DNA of 64,000 nt from Camarhynchus parvulus (taxonomy: Eukaryota > Chordata > Aves > Passeriformes > Thraupidae): NCBI RefSeq assembly GCF_901933205.1, contig NC_044574.1:24152233-24216232 (forward strand), given 5' to 3'. Below, piece by piece: positions 14,860 through 26,513 of the stretch (position 1 is its first letter; each line of letters begins with the position of its first letter). A model generated the notes under the pieces. It did no database searches, had not been told where the DNA came from, and worked only from the letters and a program-made list of their open reading frames with translations. The translations under genes were made by a program, and so were the position numbers.

Positions 14860-15440
14860 TCCGGGCTGCTGTGGACAGCGGGGAAGGCACCAGCGTCCCG
14901 CCCAGTGGGCTCGCCCCGCAATCGCAGCCGCGATCCCGCCGCGGTCCCGCCGGGCCATCCCCGCACCGCCTCCCAGCGCCGGCCCGTGACGCCGCCAGGC
15001 GCCGTCAGGAGCATCCCAGACACCGCCTACATTGCCCGGCAGCCCTGCGGCCCGCGGGAAGTGGCGTCCGGCCGCATCCGGGAGTGCGGATCTGCCGGAG
15101 CGTGTTCCGTGCCCGGTGCGGCGCTTGCGGTGGGTCGCGGCCGGGCCGGGAGCGGGAGCTCGGGAGGCGGCGGCTGCGGTCGCCCGTGTCCCACAAGCTG
15201 AGGCGCTTCTCTCCCCGCAGGTGCGGCCATGGCGGACTCCACGCAGAACGGGCCCATGGCAGGCGGGGCCGGCGGCGGGGCCGTGGTAAGGAGCTGCCGG
15301 TTCTGGGGGCCCGGGCCGGCCGCGGTGCTGCTCCGGCGGCGGGCGGGGGGTCCTGCTGGGGGCATGGCAGCGGGCACCGCTCACCCGGGTGCGGGCAGGG
15401 GTGAGCAGCTTTCGCTTTCCGATCGAAAGCGTGCTGTTGG
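14860..15440 (+). promoter_or_regulatory. TMEM33: TMEM33 CpG-island promoter
   Basis: An abrupt rise in G+C and CpG density in an AT-rich surround covers the first coding exon and about 370 bases upstream. There is no TATA box near the start, which fits a dispersed housekeeping promoter. Visible GC-rich motifs include an ETS-like GGGAAGTGG near 15056 and TGACG near 14988. The transcription start cannot be fixed from sequence alone. Open frames on both strands across the island are composition artefacts. Confidence 0.8.
15229..15285 (+). CDS. TMEM33: TMEM33 coding exon 1
   Basis: Encodes residues 1-19, starting MADSTQNGP and ending in a Gly/Ala run (GGAGGGAV). The donor is GTAAGG at 15286. 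The run is a few residues longer than in the human protein. Phase 0 at the exit. Confidence 0.93.
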
Positions 15441-18400
15441 TGTGCCGCCGCTCTTGAAAATGGCTGAATTGAAAGTAATTCAGTGTGCTAGCATCTGTAT
15501 TTCACTGAATCATAAAATATGTTGAGTTGAAAGGGACCCACAAGAATCACTGAGTCCAGCTCGTTGGCCCTGCACAGGACACCCCAGTAGTCACACTGTG
15601 TGCCTGAGAGCATTGTCCAAAGGCTTGTACTCTGTCAGGCTTGGTGCTGTGACCACTTCCCTGGGGAGCCAGTGCCCATACACCCTCTGGGTGAAAAACC
15701 TTTTCCTGATAATCTAACCGAGCCTTGACACAGCTTCATGCCATTTCTGTAGTTATATTGCGCATGTAAGATACGAAATCATATTATGAAGATGCTTGTA
15801 GGTTTCTGATCAATTCCATAGAGATGCACTAGAAATATAGAGGAAAAGAGGAATCTTCAAAAGCTGGTCTAAATTTGGAAAAAAATATGAACTCTATCAG
15901 AAGGAAGGAAGCTGTTGTTTAGGCTCTGATGCACATAGAGCCAAAAGCATTCTGTGTTTCATTAGTGCCTTTAAGGCCCTTTGGCTATACCAGGGCTGAG
16001 GAGGGCAGTGGTTAGGGAAGAGAGGTGCAGAATTGCTGTGAAAAGTTTTCTGCTTTTTCAGGGCCGGAATATGTAAGCCAAAACAATGCCACTTTCCTTG
16101 TAATGTGGTTATGCTAGCTTTACCTGACCCTATATTTTTTCCTCTTCAACTGGAAGAATTGTGGAGATTTAGCCTCAGATTTGTGCATTGAGTTCTAAAA
16201 GAAACCTTGAAGCAAAAGTCAGTTAGGTCTGGAGACCCTACATGATAACATTTGTGAAGCTGACTGTTTAGTGAGGCGTGTTTGGATAGAAAAACTATTT
16301 TTCTAGAATTTCTTACCACCGTATTTGATTGTAATGTACAAAGGAACCTCTTGGTTTTGAGGAAACTGAACTATTTTTGATCTGGCTAGTAACATTATAT
16401 GAGCCAAGTATTACAGAACAAAAAAAAAGCTTTCTGCTTCAAGCTATAATTTGCTTATATTTGAGGTTGGAGAAAGATTTGAAATTTAATAGAGTTGGGA
16501 AGAATGTTCATTGTATGCAAGTATTAAAATACCACCTTCTGGTGGGGCTGGTCTTTTTTTTTCCTTTTCCAATGTAGCAATTTCTGATGGCTAACAAGTT
16601 GGATACAGCAATGTGGATTTCCCGCTTGTTCACAGTTTACTGCTCAGCTTTATTTGTCCTGCCTCTTCTAGGGTATGTCCTGTAATATAAATATAAATAT
16701 TATATACTGAAATATAAATTTAAATATTTACAAACAGCTAGATTCTCTTTGCACAGAATTGTTTTTCATGTAAGGTAAATTGCTGTTATTTGGGTTACTT
16801 AAATGCTTTTTGTCAGAATAGTTTACAGATTTTAGATTGGTTTAAAACACTTGCAGATGTGTTTGCAAAATGTATTGAAAAAATGTAAAGTCGTGGTAAA
16901 TACATATTTTGGGTGTAAATGGAGTATTATATTGAGTTGTCTTAGGCACCTGCAGTAAAGTCAGTGTTAAACAGCTTCTGAGTTATTTTCTGGGAGTAGT
17001 GCTAATGTACAATAATATAAATAAATACTTCAGGCATTGTTCAGTTGTGATGCAATTCTCGAAGGTAGAAGACTTCTGAGCTTGGTTCACATGGTAACAT
17101 CTCCTCTGATGATTTGCAGGTTGCACGAAGCAGCAAGCTTTTACCAGCGTGCCTTGCTGGCAAACGCTCTTACCAGTGCCCTCCGACTACACCAAAGGCT
17201 ACCGCACTTCCAGCTGAGCAGGGCTTTTCTGGCTCAGGCTTTGCTGGAGGACAGCTGCCATTACCTGTTGTACTCCCTTATCTTTGTGAATTCCTACCCT
17301 GTTACGAGTATCCTTTTCTTGTGTCATCCTGCTAATGTTTTTAAATATGTTAAAAACATGATTCTTTTCATCACTTTTGCCATGATTTGAAAAGCTAGTT
17401 GAACTAGTTTGATATGTTTGCTATTTATAGAACATACTCTGTGTAAAATATGAGAGGCTTATGTTGATTGATCCATATTCAGTTTAATCAGCTCTATAGT
17501 TAGAGCACTGCATTCTCTGTCTACTTAGATTTTCATTTTTTGAGGCTAAATTTAGTGGATTTTATGACCAGCCTCCAGTGATATTTGAAGAAGATGGTAT
17601 TTCATTTATTGCCAGTGCAGGGTTTATACATGTCTTCTCACTGTCGTAGACATTCATCATGTAGAGGGATAATTATTCAGTAGTAACTTTCTCAGATAAG
17701 TTACTAAACTGATAAAGTCTGCAAAATTTGCTCCTGTGGATTGTCAAAGGTGACATGTCAGAGCTGACATTTCTTAATGCCGCATGATATATGCTTAATG
17801 TCCTACTCTTAAAGTCCTTCTGGCAGAGAAATGTCTATGTTCTTGCTCTGTAAAATCAGAATGGCTGGCAACTGCATGTTCTTTGGTAAAGAAATTGATT
17901 TAGTGGCATCTTTTAACCAAAAATATGACTACACATATTTCAGAGGTTTTGAGTAGTAAGCTCAGGTGTGCCTTCTGTGCAGAGAGAATGCATTTCAGTA
18001 GCAGTGCACTGCTGTCTAATGGTGTGTGTTATACTTTTGCATACTTGCAGACACTCATATTTTGAAGATAATAAAAGTGCATAGCAAAGAGGTGTAAGAA
18101 GCAGAAAGAAGAGCTATAAATATAGGTCATAGACTTAGGCATATCTTCATCCAATATAGATCATTCCAGCCAAACTTTTGCAAAGATCCATCCAGCTGTC
18201 ACTGGTATAACATCATGGAGAAATGAAGCACTTGCACAGCCTATAGTTTTCCTTATGGCTTGCTTCAGTGAGTATTTTTCCAGTTCTGCTGTTCTCTTTG
18301 CTTCATGCTGCCACATACACAAAGAAGGTTCTTGATGTAAGTATGATATGTATATGTTATGATGAATACAGTTAGTATTCTTGGGGTTTATAAACAGGTT

Positions 18401-21400
18401 TGAGTTGCGGCTCTGGTTTGGATTTCTTTGGTTGCATTAGAGGAATTAGAGTGAAACTGTAATATAGAATCTCAGTTAATTATTTTTCTCACTAATTATT
18501 TTTCTTCAAATGCATTTCTTTGAAGGAAACAAAATCTGTGGAACAATTAAGTTGAAACTTAAGACATGTCTCTTTCACGCTAAACCATAGCCTCTGAATT
18601 TTATAGTTCTATTTCAGTAATAAAGTAACAAGCTACAGGGTGAGACTAGCAAGGAAAATACTTGCCAGTTGGACTTGCTGCTCAATATACTGCCTTGTGC
18701 ATCTTAACATAACTCCAGGCTTTGGTGTTCCTTAACTGGGCTGTCTTGCTACCATGGGCAGTTCCTCCTAGTGGACTGAGCAGCTCTTGGCTGTCTCTGT
18801 GCAGCTGAACCTAAAATTGGTGGGTGAGGGAATTGCAACATCTGATGCTTTCAATTGAACTCTGTAAATTATGGAGTTCCAAACTTGCAGTAGTTTTCCT
18901 TAGGATATTAATCTCAAAACTGATGAAGTCTTAAAATGCGTGGTAAATAGCAATTGTTTGCATGTTGTTTTCTCTGTGCTAATGGAGATAGATGTGACTT
19001 TTATGTTTTCTTTAAATAATTTTTTCTTCTTTAAAGGCACGAAGTTCAAATAGTTTGCCCTTTTTGAGAAATCTCTTAGAGAAACTGAGTGCTAATCAAC
19101 AGAATATTCTAAAATTCATTGCTTGCAATGAAATTTTCCTGATGCCAGCTACAGTTTTTATGCTCTTCAGGTAAGAATAATGATAAATATTTAAATAATT
19201 AGAAACTTGTTACACAAGACTGCTTTTTGCAAATGAGTTCTCTGTGGCTCATAGTACTCCATTTGTATGGTTCTGGCTGACAGAGGCTTGAACCTCAAAT
19301 AAAATTTAAGTGATTTTAGCCTTCTTAAGTTGGTGCATCCTGACATCAAAAGGCATTCACTATGATGTAACTGAGCACCAAAAAACCTTCCCTTTCATAG
19401 TGTGGGTGATGAGTCACGTGGGAGCTTTTCAGGCTTGATACTTGACTTCGCCTACATTCCTATCAGCACATTATTCAGTAAGTTTAATTTTGGTTCATTT
19501 AGTAGAATATTAAGGTCTTCAGGTTCACTGAAAGTGAATTCTTATTTTTGACAATTAGATTCCTGAAATTTAAATGGCAAATTTTCATTATGCAAAAAGT
19601 GTGCAAGCAGCAGTAGGTTGCTTTCTCTCCTATGCTGCTTCTGAGCAGTGACCCTTCTGGGTTTTTTATTCCATTTGATTTTGCTTGTTGCGTTGCCTGT
19701 TGAAGTCATTTTAGGGACCTTAAACACGTTGGAATCCTACTGAAGTTGTACAGACATAATGACCTGCCAGTCACAGAAGTTTGGGTCATTGCCTTTTAAT
19801 ATTTAGAGGGGGAATGCAGCCTTTGTTCTATACAAGTTATAGCATAGTGAGAACATCTGTCTTGAGTGGTCTCATAAGCAGTAGAAGGGAGGCTTTACCT
19901 TCCTGCATAGGATGCATAATTTGTCTTTATCTTTTGATACATCAGCTGAATATTTCAATGCTTCAGCCCTCAAGGATTGCATTCCATCTGAGACCACTTA
20001 CCAGCTGACAGATAAACTCTATCCAGTATCTGAAACTTTCAAGTGCTTTGAACTTAGTACAGCTTTTTTTTTTTCCTTTTTCCTCTCTGTGGAGAATGTA
20101 GTATGTGATACATTGCTGCTTGATATGTCATCTGTAGCTTCATACTGAAGCTTGTAAAAGGTTATATGCCAAACTTTAAGATAATTGAATTGCTAAATGC
20201 AGCTATTGTGAGATTTTGTTCTTTAAATTTTGTAGCATATTAAATTGTTTGTCAGTACTGTACAGGTTTCAAGATTTCCTCTTTCTTCCCTTCTGTAGCT
20301 CACTTTCACTTTATATTTTTCTTTTTGCTAAAGATGCTGCTAATACTTGAAGGAGTTCTACTTACTGGAACTTACTTATCATCATGCTTAAATTCAAACA
20401 GAATTTTTCAATAATGTGTTATTTAAAGTGGCTTCAGTCACTAAAACTTAAGGCATTTCTGTGTTTCACTGTGTATGGTTTATGTGCTATGTTTCCATTA
20501 TTTCACAGTGCAGCCATGTCAAACAGCAGTTTTGTGAAATACCAAAGCCTAATTTCACTGTAACTGAAATAACTGGATATTAGCTTGGCATGATAGTCTC
20601 ATTATGCATCTGTAATTGTCTGCAGTGTGTTCTGAGAAGTTTTGCAAAAGATGCTAGAAATATGCCAGATGCCAGATATTCAAAGTGCTGCAATTAGATT
20701 GAACAGGATCACTGTAACTGGACTGCTTATGTCAGCCAGTTTCTGGGCTTACCAACAAGTGTTTTCTTGCTATGGAACACATGTCCACCATCATTGCTGT
20801 AATTCTTTGCACACCACCAGAAATGAGGCATACAAAAATGCTTCATAAATATAAAATCAATACAAGAGCAGCACTTTTTTAACTGCTTCATTGAGCAGTT
20901 TTATTCTATGTTTCTGCATTTGTAAGTGTATAGTTACGTACTTTTGCTAGTCAGATCTAGATTTTCTGATCCAATGTGACCCAAATCTTAGCTTGTTTTT
21001 GAGCCCATGTAGTTTACTTGCTTTCCTTAATTTTTTTTTTTTTAAATTCCTGGCTTTGGTGTTCTGTTTTGGTTTTTTGTTTGTCACTAGTAAGCTCTAC
21101 TGAACGATTCTCTTTCAGTGGACAAGGGAGTCTGCTTCAGCCATTCATATACTATCGGTTCCTTACATTACGCTACTCCTCTCGGCGAAATCCGTACTGT
21201 CGGTAAGTGCGAAATTGATTTTGGAAGTTCGTGTTTAACTGCAGGGTGCTTAGGCATTCAGAAAGTTCTCATTCTAAAATGAATGCAGAACTCATAATAC
21301 TCCGTCTACAAAGGGCAGTTGTAGAATGTGAAATACACCTGGATGCTAAATAAAACACTGGTTGGTTAAAGGTTAGATTTATTTCATGTAAGTGATCAGA

Positions 21401-22679
21401 AAAGTAGCACCATTCTTGAGTGGGAGCTTTCAGAATATGCGTGTGAAATTAAAACTACACTTTGGGAATAGAAGTCTTTCTTATCAGAGAGATATCCTTA
21501 TTTTTAGATTCTAGGTAGCACTTAAAATCTTGTGTAATAATGAGAGAAAAAAGTTTCTGTGGATGATCTTAAACATGTTCATTACCTTCTTTAGTTAAAT
21601 TCATAAATAAATATGAAAAATAGAACCTTACTGATTTTGAAAGTTGGTCAAGCCAGTATTATTGCTTTAGACTTTGAAATCATAAATATTCCTATAAGTC
21701 TTTTCTCAGGTGAGTGCTTTTTAGAAATTTTCTTATGAGCATTGCATAGCATAAGATTTTGTGAACAGACTTTCCAGTCTACTTGATCAGAAAATGGCTT
21801 GCTAGAGTGCCAAGAAAGTGGCTTTGGCTGCCACGATATGCAAAGCCAAGTGTGAGAATCATAAGCTCAATTGTCTTCTATTCCCTATTTTTGTAAGAAA
21901 TTAATTGTTCCATCTTACTACATATATTTATTTTTAACAACACCAACAACATGTATGAAGTTGCTTTACTACTTTGGTATTGAAAAATAATTTAAGCTGT
22001 ACAATACTAAAATTGACATTCAGTAGAACTAGTTTATCCAAAATGTTCTGCTGACATTTTTGTAGTTTTAAGGGAAATCGATGACGAGAGTTTTATTTCT
22101 CATGTCTGTCTTCTAATAGTTGCTTCTGCAGTGCAGGGTTCTTGCATATTGCCAAGAAGTAGCACAAACACAATAGCCTCCCAGCTCCTTACACTATTTG
22201 TGATAAAGCATTATTCCTTTTTCTCTTTTTTACAGTGCTTGTGTAGCCTTTATAATCTTTCTTTTTTTTTTCTTTTGTTTTTTTGCTTGAAGCTGGAATT
22301 TTTCTGCTGTCTTTAGCTCAGTAACTTCCAGCTGAGGATAGAGTTAGTTAAAATGTTAATATTTAAAAGTCAAGAATTCTGAAGGTCTTGGAAGCAGTAC
22401 TGAGTTGGTCTAAAGAATTTAACTTAAAATGTGTATGTGAATGTGATATTGAGAAAATAAGTTAATGAAAAAGATGTCTGTGGATAACACTTCTGATAAA
22501 TGCTGTAGGATTTTAAAACTGATTTTTATCTTTAAATCTGATTTTTCAGGACTCTCTTCACCGAGCTCAGGATTGTTGTTGAACACTTAATAACGAAGCC
22601 CTCGTGCCCTGTTTTTGTAAGAAGACTATGCCTCAGTGGCATTTCCTTTATAAGCAGATTGGCACCAACTGTTGCATAG
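15229..22679 (+). CDS. TMEM33: TMEM33, transmembrane protein 33 (complete, 7 coding exons)
   Basis: Coding exons are 15229-15285, 16578-16672, 17120-17307, 18269-18336, 19037-19170, 21119-21202 and 22550-22679. They sum to 756 nt, or 251 residues plus stop, and all introns are GT-AG. The protein matches vertebrate TMEM33 nearly end to end: AMWISRLF at about residue 30, LHEAASFYQRALLANALTS at 52-70, LSANQQNILKFIACNEIFL in exon 5, RRNPYCR before the last junction, and a C-terminus ending RLAPTVA. The human protein is 247 residues; the extra four lie in a Gly/Ala stretch before residue 20. Hydrophobic segments at about 33-51, 100-124 and 158-180 fit three membrane passes. Family knowledge: the protein is a Pom33-related ER and nuclear-envelope membrane protein that binds reticulons and has been linked to the unfolded protein response. 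The start is the ATG in GCGGCCATGG, a strong Kozak context inside a CpG island. No frameshift or stop interrupts it. Confidence 0.97.
15502..15748 (-). mobile_element. CR1 LINE 3' fragment in TMEM33 intron 1
   Basis: Read on the + strand it starts with the complement of the CR1 tail (TCACTGAATCATAAAATATG), then GTTGAGTTGAAAGGGACCCA and CTGTCAGGCTTGGTGCTGTG, ending near CAGCTTCATGCCATTT. This is the familiar CR1 3' end in reverse orientation, 5'-truncated as usual. It lies about 215 bases downstream of TMEM33 exon 1, just past the CpG island. Confidence 0.9.
16578..16672 (+). CDS. TMEM33: TMEM33 coding exon 2
   Basis: Encodes residues 20-51, QFLMANKLDTAMW through the first membrane segment ending VLPLLG. 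The acceptor is a long pyrimidine run then AATGTAG. The donor is GTATGT, and the Gly codon is split 2+1. Confidence 0.96.
17120..17307 (+). CDS. TMEM33: TMEM33 coding exon 3
   Basis: Encodes residues 52-113, LHEAASFYQR through SYPVT, plus the first base of Met114. It holds the amphipathic loop (SALRLHQRLPHFQLSRAFL) and the start of the second hydrophobic stretch. The donor is GTATCC after ACGA. It is the most conserved block of the gene. Confidence 0.97.
18269..18336 (+). CDS. TMEM33: TMEM33 coding exon 4
   Basis: Encodes SIFPVLLFSLLHAATYTKK then VLD, to residue 136. This finishes the second membrane segment and its Lys-rich flank. The acceptor is TTGCTTCAG and the donor GTAAGT. Met114 is split across the upstream junction. 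Confidence 0.96.
19037..19170 (+). CDS. TMEM33: TMEM33 coding exon 5
   Basis: Encodes residues 137-180. ARSSNSLPFLRNLLEKLSA is followed by NQQNILKFIACNEIFLMPA and the third hydrophobic segment. The acceptor is TTCTTTAAAG and the donor GTAAGA. Ser181 is split 2+1. Confidence 0.97.
21119..21202 (+). CDS. TMEM33: TMEM33 coding exon 6
   Basis: Encodes GQGSLLQPFIYYRFLTLRY then SSRRNPYCR, residues 182-208. This is the start of the C-terminal cytosolic tail. The acceptor is TTCTCTTTCAG and the donor GTAAGT. Arg209 is split 2+1. Confidence 0.97.
22550..22679 (+). CDS. TMEM33: TMEM33 coding exon 7 with stop
   Basis: Encodes residues 209-251: TLFTELRIVVEHLITKPSC, then PVFVRRLCLSGISFISRLA and PTVA, with stop TAG at 22677-22679. 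The acceptor is TTTTTCAG. The tail is conserved with human except for scattered changes (ELRIVVEHIIMKPACP in human). Confidence 0.96.
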
Positions 22680-25600
22680 CCAAATTCAGGCACTCGTGTT
22701 TTGTGAACATTATGAGCAGCTGGCACTTCTGCTGATGATTGGAAATTCCTGGTTTTACACTGATTTCACTCCAGGCTGTATAAAAATTCATAAATGCTTT
22801 TCTTGGAGATAATATGAAATTTAGCATATCAAAAACAAATAATAGAAACTTAAATTAACCGTGCTGTATTGTTAATTGATGAAAAGAAGTAGCTGCATCC
22901 TACCTAAAGCTGCCCTATCATACAAGTTTGTTGTTTTGTTTTGTTTTTTTAAATCAAGGATTGTTTGAGATTGATTGAAAATTATTACAAGAGATCTGTG
23001 CTCTCTAGGTTTATGTTAGTTGGAACTATAGCTACTTTAGGATGTCTCCAGTGGATAGCAGTTGATACATGTACCTATGCAGTACACTTTGGACAGTATT
23101 CTTCTGCTTACTAAATGTATCTGTAGAACTATTTTGTCCAGTTTGCTATACTCAGTGTGGAAATATGGCTCACTTTGAAGTTAACACGAGGGACTAAAAT
23201 CTATCAAGCTGACAGAGATAACACTCCTTTCTGAAGGAGAGGCTATTTTTATTAATAATACTTTAAAAGAACTCTCCCATGTTTCTACCTTGTGACATAA
23301 TCTTACGTTACGCTGTTGGAAGAAATACCAAGACTGATCACAGAAAACTGTGCAGTTTTCTTGCCATAACAAGTTGTTTTACCAAGCCAAACTGCTGACC
23401 TGTAGGATTTTAAGACTAAGATGCAATGCTTTAAACTTTTAACCATGTCTCAAATGAACTAATCAATGTTAATGAAGTAACATTTGCAGAGTCATTGCAG
23501 ATTTGATCTCGTGTCCACACAAATGTAAGACTGCAGTAATTCAAGCATGTTAGCTTTTTAGAAAAGTAATCTGTAGGTAGCTCTGTATAAATTATTATTC
23601 CAGTTTCTGAGACCCTCATTGTGATGAGAAATTTGCATAAGGAATTGCACCTGTTTAGGCAGCTTCTGAAACAAATGGGTGTAGGATTTCTTGGCATAAA
23701 TCCATCTGATGACTGATCTGAAGCCAGTGTCATGACTACAGAAGTGAATATTAAATTAAGTGCATAAATTAATTACACTGGTTATGCATTCACCCAGCAG
23801 CTGAAGGGTAGGTCATGGAAAAATAATACTGTGTGAACACAACTTCTTTCCAGAAATTTGCCGAATTTTCTGTAGTTAGTGTTAGTATTCTAATTGCATA
23901 AAGTTAAAGAGCTTTCATTGGCCTTTTGTAAAATTCTGTAGCTCAATTCTCAAATATTCTTCCATGGTCAGAGAAACCTTATGAGAAAACAGTTTCAAAA
24001 ACAGTCTTGAAGCAAAGTATTTTCCTGTAACTATTGAGTTTGTGATATGGATATCATTCTGACTTTCCAGTTGTATTAGTTTTTAGATCAGAGCTGTGTA
24101 TTTATAAACTTACTTATTTTTTTTTTGCTCAACCTCTTGGTACTGATGAACCAGTTGGTAATTGAATATGATATTCTTTGACTACTTGTCTTGCTCTCTG
24201 AACATGATTAGCTATTTATAGAATACTCGCACACTGCAGAAGCAACTGCATGCAGTTAATACTCTACAGCTGCTAAAGACTTGCAATGAGATTGATTATG
24301 TGTATATCCTGTAATTTGAGGATTTGATAAAAACTAAAATTTCTACTGCAATAAAAGGAGTGTTAAATGTAACTTGCTAGGCTCTTCAGGCTCATTTTCT
24401 CTCTTTAACACAACTTACTGATGCTTGAACCTGGAAGTTGAGCAGAATGCTGTCCTGTGTGTATGTGTGCATGTTCTTATATTCCACTGCTGCTTCTGAA
24501 TTGGGATATAATGTCTTATGCATTTCTAAATTATTTTATAGGGAATTTTTGCCTTCTAAAGTGCGAAAATTTATGACTTTTCCTTCAAAATCTAACCCAA
24601 GAATAAGCACTGCAACAATGGTATCTAATCAGAGAAAAATCCAGACCTATTTATTACTGTTTCATCTTCTCAGCACAATTCTAGACTCTGTCATGTTGCA
24701 TGATGTGTTTTTCGAATGGTGACATCAGATTCTCTTCAGCTGTTGGCACCACTGCAATGTAAAAATGAATTTGGTCATCTAAGTTGATCCCCCATTCTGG
24801 GAGTGGAAGGCAAATAAATCTGTAATTACAGTAAGCAAAATAACATGTTACTTCTGAGCAAATTTTTGTGGTCTGACTGCTGTTATGGGTGCATTCTACT
24901 GTTCCCTAATTGTATGGTGGTACTAAATTAGACAGGAGTCTAAACTTGATCCAGTATAATGCAGCTGTAACTGAAGGATGCTAAATAGAGATCCAACTCA
25001 ATGAATGCAGGAGAAGGATTAAAAGGAGTAAGTGAATGACAGTGCTGTGAGTAAAGAGTTGGAAGACAGTGCTGTGAAGTAGAACTTAGATGTGAATACT
25101 GAATTTATCTCTTTCTGTTAAGTCTTGAAAATGGACCAAGAGGAGGAAATTCCATAAAAGGGATTTGATTTGGTTTTGCTAGTAGCATATTCTTAGCTTT
25201 GCTTAACAAATGAGCAGCTTGTGGCCTGGTAAAACTTACTTCTCTGATGTGCCGAGAAAACATGGAACAATGTTGTAAGAATAATGTTTAAGCCAAATAA
25301 ATAGGGCAACTGACCTGTGCTCTGCATCAACTTAGATTTTTACTGTAGCCTTTCCGCTGCCTAAGTGATGACATCGAATTTCCTCAATGCTGGCGAAAAC
25401 ATTCTATTCTTGAGCCTGCTTCCTCACCACAGTTTGTGACTGTTTCTATTCTAATGATTAAATTAAATGTAAAATGCTGGTAGTATCCTGATAGCTTGAA
25501 GAGGTTTTTTTGGTGAAGAAAGCTGTATGTTCATGCTGCTATGCTATGAGCAGCTAGCTGTGATGCAGAGGCTGTGACAGAAGTCTGTGATTGTAGAGAA

Positions 25601-26100
25601 ATTTTGCAACTGACCATGAAGTGCCTGCCAATCCCAAAATGAAGCAGAAGAGTTTTTGTATTACTGAAGGGTTTCCTACCTAATGTGATAACTGTTTCCA
25701 CTGGCATAAATCATACTGCTCATTGCTTTTTGTCATCTTAGCTTTCATGTGTTAAGTGCATTGCACAGATTCTGTGGGTAGACCAACCCCTTGCTCTGTA
25801 CAAGCTTTCTGTAGAAGTGATGCTCCAGCTTAACACTTGTCTGTTTTCATCTGTAGATAAAGTATCAGGAGCCTTTGGGTCTGTTGGAGCAGCTAATGCC
25901 AGTTAGGAATTCTTACACACCAAGTAACTCACCAATACATCCATCCTCTCCTTTATTGCCTTTCATTTGATTTTATACATATATTGTCATTTCTGTGCTG
26001 TCAGTTTTATGTTTTGCTCCTTTTTTGATGGGTGTTTAAGTGGAGCAATATCTGTGAATGTTGTAAGGATTTAAATAAAAATTATTATAATTATGGGCCA
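22680..26100 (+). other. TMEM33: TMEM33 3' UTR (end uncertain)
   Basis: AT-rich sequence directly after the stop with no recognisable coding. AATAAA hexamers occur near 24811, 25294 and 26074-26079. The last is followed by an AT-rich stretch and then GT-rich sequence (GTGTATGTGATTGTACAG), so it is a reasonable polyadenylation site. Mammalian TMEM33 also has a multi-kilobase 3' UTR, so a longer form ending after AATAAA at 29912-29917 is possible. The boundary is inferred, not observed. Confidence 0.5.
26074..26079 (+). terminator. TMEM33: Candidate TMEM33 polyadenylation signal
   Basis: AATAAA within TTTAAATAAAAATT. About 40 bases further on, sequence turns GT-rich. It would give a 3' UTR of about 3.4 kb. 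Confidence 0.4.
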
Positions 26101-26453
26101 CTATTTCTTCCAACAGTTTTGGAGCTGATAACTGTGTATGTGATTGTACAGTCCAAACAAGTAACATAGCAAATTATTTTGTACAGTCTGTGTTAGACCC
26201 TTTTACCATTAGGCACCTGTATTGCAACATTTGCTGTACAGATGCCGTGTTTGTTAAGGAAGTTCTTACCCATTTTAAAGACAGGAATGGAGACATGGAA
26301 GGAAAGAGCACTTGCCTGATGTGAGAGTTCTGGCAGAGCAGGAAATAGAAATGAGTTGGACAAGTGCCCAGATGAAACTGATTTGTTTCTGCTCTACATA
26401 TAACTTGTTAGTCCTGCTCCTAAAATTATTGTAACTGTGGTCTTAAATACTTT

Positions 26454-26513
26454 AAAAAGTACTGTACCTTACCTTGCTCAGATAAAAAGTGCTGTACTTT
26501 ACAGTGCTCAGAT
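26454..26513 (+). repeat. 30-bp tandem duplication, two copies
   Basis: AAAAAGTACTGTACCTTACC... and AAAAAGTGCTGTACTTTACA... are adjacent 30-base units, each ending TGCTCAGAT. A few substitutions separate them. The site is just beyond the 26.07 kb polyadenylation candidate of TMEM33. Confidence 0.85.

Noticed and set aside
14706..15404. A 232-codon + strand frame and several overlapping minus-strand frames across the TMEM33 island
   Set aside because: They are produced by high G+C with few stop codons. They run across the true exon in the wrong frame and have Arg/Pro/Gly-rich composition without domains.
17114..17335. Alternative-frame ORF across TMEM33 exon 3
   Set aside because: It is a shadow of the true frame, which matches TMEM33 in full.
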